DNA of 64,000 bases from Osmia lignaria lignaria. Lineage: Eukaryota; Arthropoda; Insecta; Hymenoptera; Megachilidae. Below, piece after piece: positions 62,695 through 64,000 of this stretch. The notes below the pieces were generated by a model that worked only from the letters and a program-made list of their open reading frames with translations, did not search any database and had not been told where the DNA came from. The stretch is from contig NW_027478166.1 in NCBI RefSeq assembly GCF_051020975.1, positions 10,913,501-10,977,500 on the forward strand, read 5' to 3'. The translations under genes were made by a program, and so were the position numbers. The number at the start of each line of letters is the position of its first letter. Within the stretch, counting starts at the first letter, position 1.

Positions 62695-64000
62695 TCAGAT
62701 GCGTAGTTCTCGAGATATATCAAGATATTTAAAAGTTCCGAAGCCGCACCAACATAATAGAGATACAGAAACAGCGTGGCCCCTTTCTTTGAGATAACTC
62801 TGCACTATTGCGAGCTGTAAATGCCACTTCCAGCTTAGCTGTGCAGAAGAAGAACAACAAGAAGAAGAAATATCTCGAAATATGTCCGTCAGGCCACTTC
62901 CCTTGAGATAAATCTGCAAATATCTCGGAAACGAAGCGAGCTATGGCAAAATGTTAAGAGACCTTTTTTGTAGAGAATTAAGTTTCCTACTTTTTATGTT
63001 CTATGATATTTTTTGATCAGATGCGTAGTTCTCGAGATATATCAAGATATTTAAAAGTTCCGAAGCCGCACCAACATAATAGAGATACAGAAACACCGTG
63101 GCCCCTTTCTTTGAGATAACTCTGCAGTATTGCGAGCTGTAAATGCCACTTCCAGCTTAGCTGTGCAGGAGAAGAACAACAAGAAGAAGAAATATCTCGA
63201 AATATGTCCGTCAGGCCCCTTCCCTTGAGATATATCTGCAAATATCTCGGAAACGAAGCGAGCTATGGCAAAATGTTAAGAGACCTTTTTTTGTAGAGAA
63301 TTATGTTTCCTACAATTTATGTTCTATGATATTTTTTGATCAGAAGCGTAGTTTTCGAGATATATCGAGATATTTAAAAGTTCCAAAGCCGCACCAACAT
63401 AATAGAGATACAGAAATACCGTGGCCCCTTTCTTTGAGATAACTCTGCACTAGTGCGAGCCGCAAATGCCACTTCCAGCTTAGCTGTGCAGAAGAAGAAC
63501 AACAAGAAGAAGAAATATCTCGAAATATGTCCGTCAGGCCCCTTCCCTTGAGATAAATCTGCAAATATCTCGGAAACGAAGCGAGCTATGGCAAAATGTT
63601 AAGAGACCTTTTTTGTAGAGAATTAAGTTTCCTACTTTTTATGTTCTATGATATTTTTTGATCAGATGCGTAGTTCTCGAGATATATCAAGATATTTAAA
63701 AGTTCCGAAGCCGCACCAACATAATCGAGATACAGAAACACCGTGGCCCCTTTCTTTGAGATAACTCTGCACTATTGCGAGCTGCAAATGCCACTTCCAG
63801 CTCAGCTGTGCAGAGGAAGAACAACAAGAAGAAGAAATATCTCGAAATATGTCCGTCAGGCCAGTTCCTTTGAGCTGAATCTGCAAATATCTCGGAAACC
63901 AAGCGAGCTATGGCAAAATGTTAAGAGACCTTTTTTGTAGAGAATTATGTTTCCTACAATTTATGTTCTATGATATTTTCTGATCAGATGCGTAGTTCTC
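62695..64000 (+). repeat. Right edge of window, mixed A/B units
   Basis: Units at 62,695 (A, ACAGCGTGG), 63,017 (A, CAGGAGAAG, ending in a seven-T run that makes it 323 bp), 63,340 (B, GTTCCAAAGCC, GAAATACC) and 63,662 (A, GGCCAGTTCC, related to 12,467 and 16,010) are each of a different lineage. The array is cut off at 64,000 inside a monomer at offset 17. Confidence 0.85.

Larger units (their letters stand above)
1..64000 (+). repeat. 322-bp satellite DNA array, about 199 monomers, fills the whole window
   Basis: The same 322-bp unit recurs head to tail in one orientation from the first base to the last. The landmark TGATCAGATGCG and its variants reappear every 321-325 bp, and 198 full units lie between 234 and 63,983. 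Neighbouring monomers differ at a few to about twenty positions, while monomers separated by a higher-order period are nearly identical. No stretch longer than a few bases departs from the repeat, so there is no intergenic or unique sequence to annotate. Known behaviour of eukaryotic satellites (tandem arrays homogenised by unequal exchange, commonly in centromeric or pericentromeric heterochromatin) fits this. The chromosomal position and the host cannot be read from the window. A bacterial or plasmid origin is very unlikely. Confidence 0.98.

Noticed and set aside
204..63886. About 186 short minus-strand open frames of 74-84 codons, and a second set of 68-codon frames
   Set aside because: They are the same repeat read over and over. 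They open at TTG rather than ATG, recur every 322 bp, tolerate stops and frameshifts, and lack recognisable domains. The 68-codon frames appear mainly because GAAACGAAG becomes GAAACCAAG, which creates a TTG. Not annotated as genes.
1..64000. CRISPR array
   Set aside because: Repeats are evenly spaced, but the whole 322-bp unit is repeated. There are no short repeats separated by unique spacers and no cas genes.
1..64000. Repetitive protein-coding gene (for example a large structural protein with 107-codon repeats)
   Set aside because: 322 is not a multiple of 3, so no frame can continue from one monomer to the next, and all six frames are closed in each monomer.
1..64000. rDNA intergenic spacer, telomeric or histone-cluster repeat
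   Set aside because: No rRNA, histone or TTAGG/TTAGGG-type sequence is present. The unit is too short and holds no recognisable gene.

Overview
The window is satellite DNA from end to end. One AT-rich monomer (about 39% G+C by my count) of 322 bp repeats head to tail in a single orientation. Counting from the first TGATC landmark, 198 complete monomers occupy 234-63,983 (63,750 bp, mean 321.97 bp), with partial monomers at both edges. I found no unique sequence, transposon insertion, inversion, RNA gene or credible protein gene anywhere. The array continues past both ends of the window. A homogenised array of this size and unit length points to a eukaryotic chromosome, probably centromeric, pericentromeric or other constitutive heterochromatin. 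Short motifs in the monomer resemble repeats I remember from arthropod genomes, so an arthropod host is my guess, but this is recollection and was not searched.

Offsets below count from the T of the landmark TCAGATGCG (offset 1) to 322. Two main monomer types exist. Type A has TCAGATGCG, an XhoI site CTCGAG at offsets 15-20 and TCAAG at 26-30. Type B has TCAGAAGCG, TTCGAG and TCGAG, and usually CTACAATTT in place of CTACTTTTT near offset 293. Further marks are AAGAATAAG with ATTTCG, ATCTGGAAA, CACCTCCAG, CAGTTTAGC, and a handful of 1-bp indels. These marks allow higher-order repeats (HORs) to be traced by eye.

Layout: 1-5.0 kb is mostly type A and a condensed relative of 40-58 kb. 5-15 kb mixes A and B, often alternating, with 5-mer, 8-mer and 11-mer duplications. 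14.8-19.8 kb is a 7-mer (2,254 bp) duplication followed by a 3-mer. 20.6-24.5 kb is a 6-mer (1,932 bp) duplication. 24.1-29.5 kb is a 7-mer that lost two monomers and was then amplified as a 5-mer (1,610 bp). 31.0-35.3 kb carries a 5-mer and an 8-mer. 36.6-40.9 kb has repeated 5-mers. 41.2-43.5 kb has a 4-mer. 45.1-52.15 kb is the clearest HOR, an 11-mer of 3,542 bp in two complete tandem copies. 51-58.9 kb has 8-mer, 10-mer and 5-mer relatives. 58.9-61.0 kb is a 3-mer (965 bp) in tandem. 61-64 kb is mixed, with a local run of three sister monomers.

No genes work together here. What the window records is turnover: repeated unequal exchange or replication-based amplification of blocks of 3 to 14 monomers, nested inside each other. 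The minus strand of almost every monomer holds an open frame of 74 codons, but it opens at TTG, is broken in 12 monomers, and is better explained by homogenisation than by coding.
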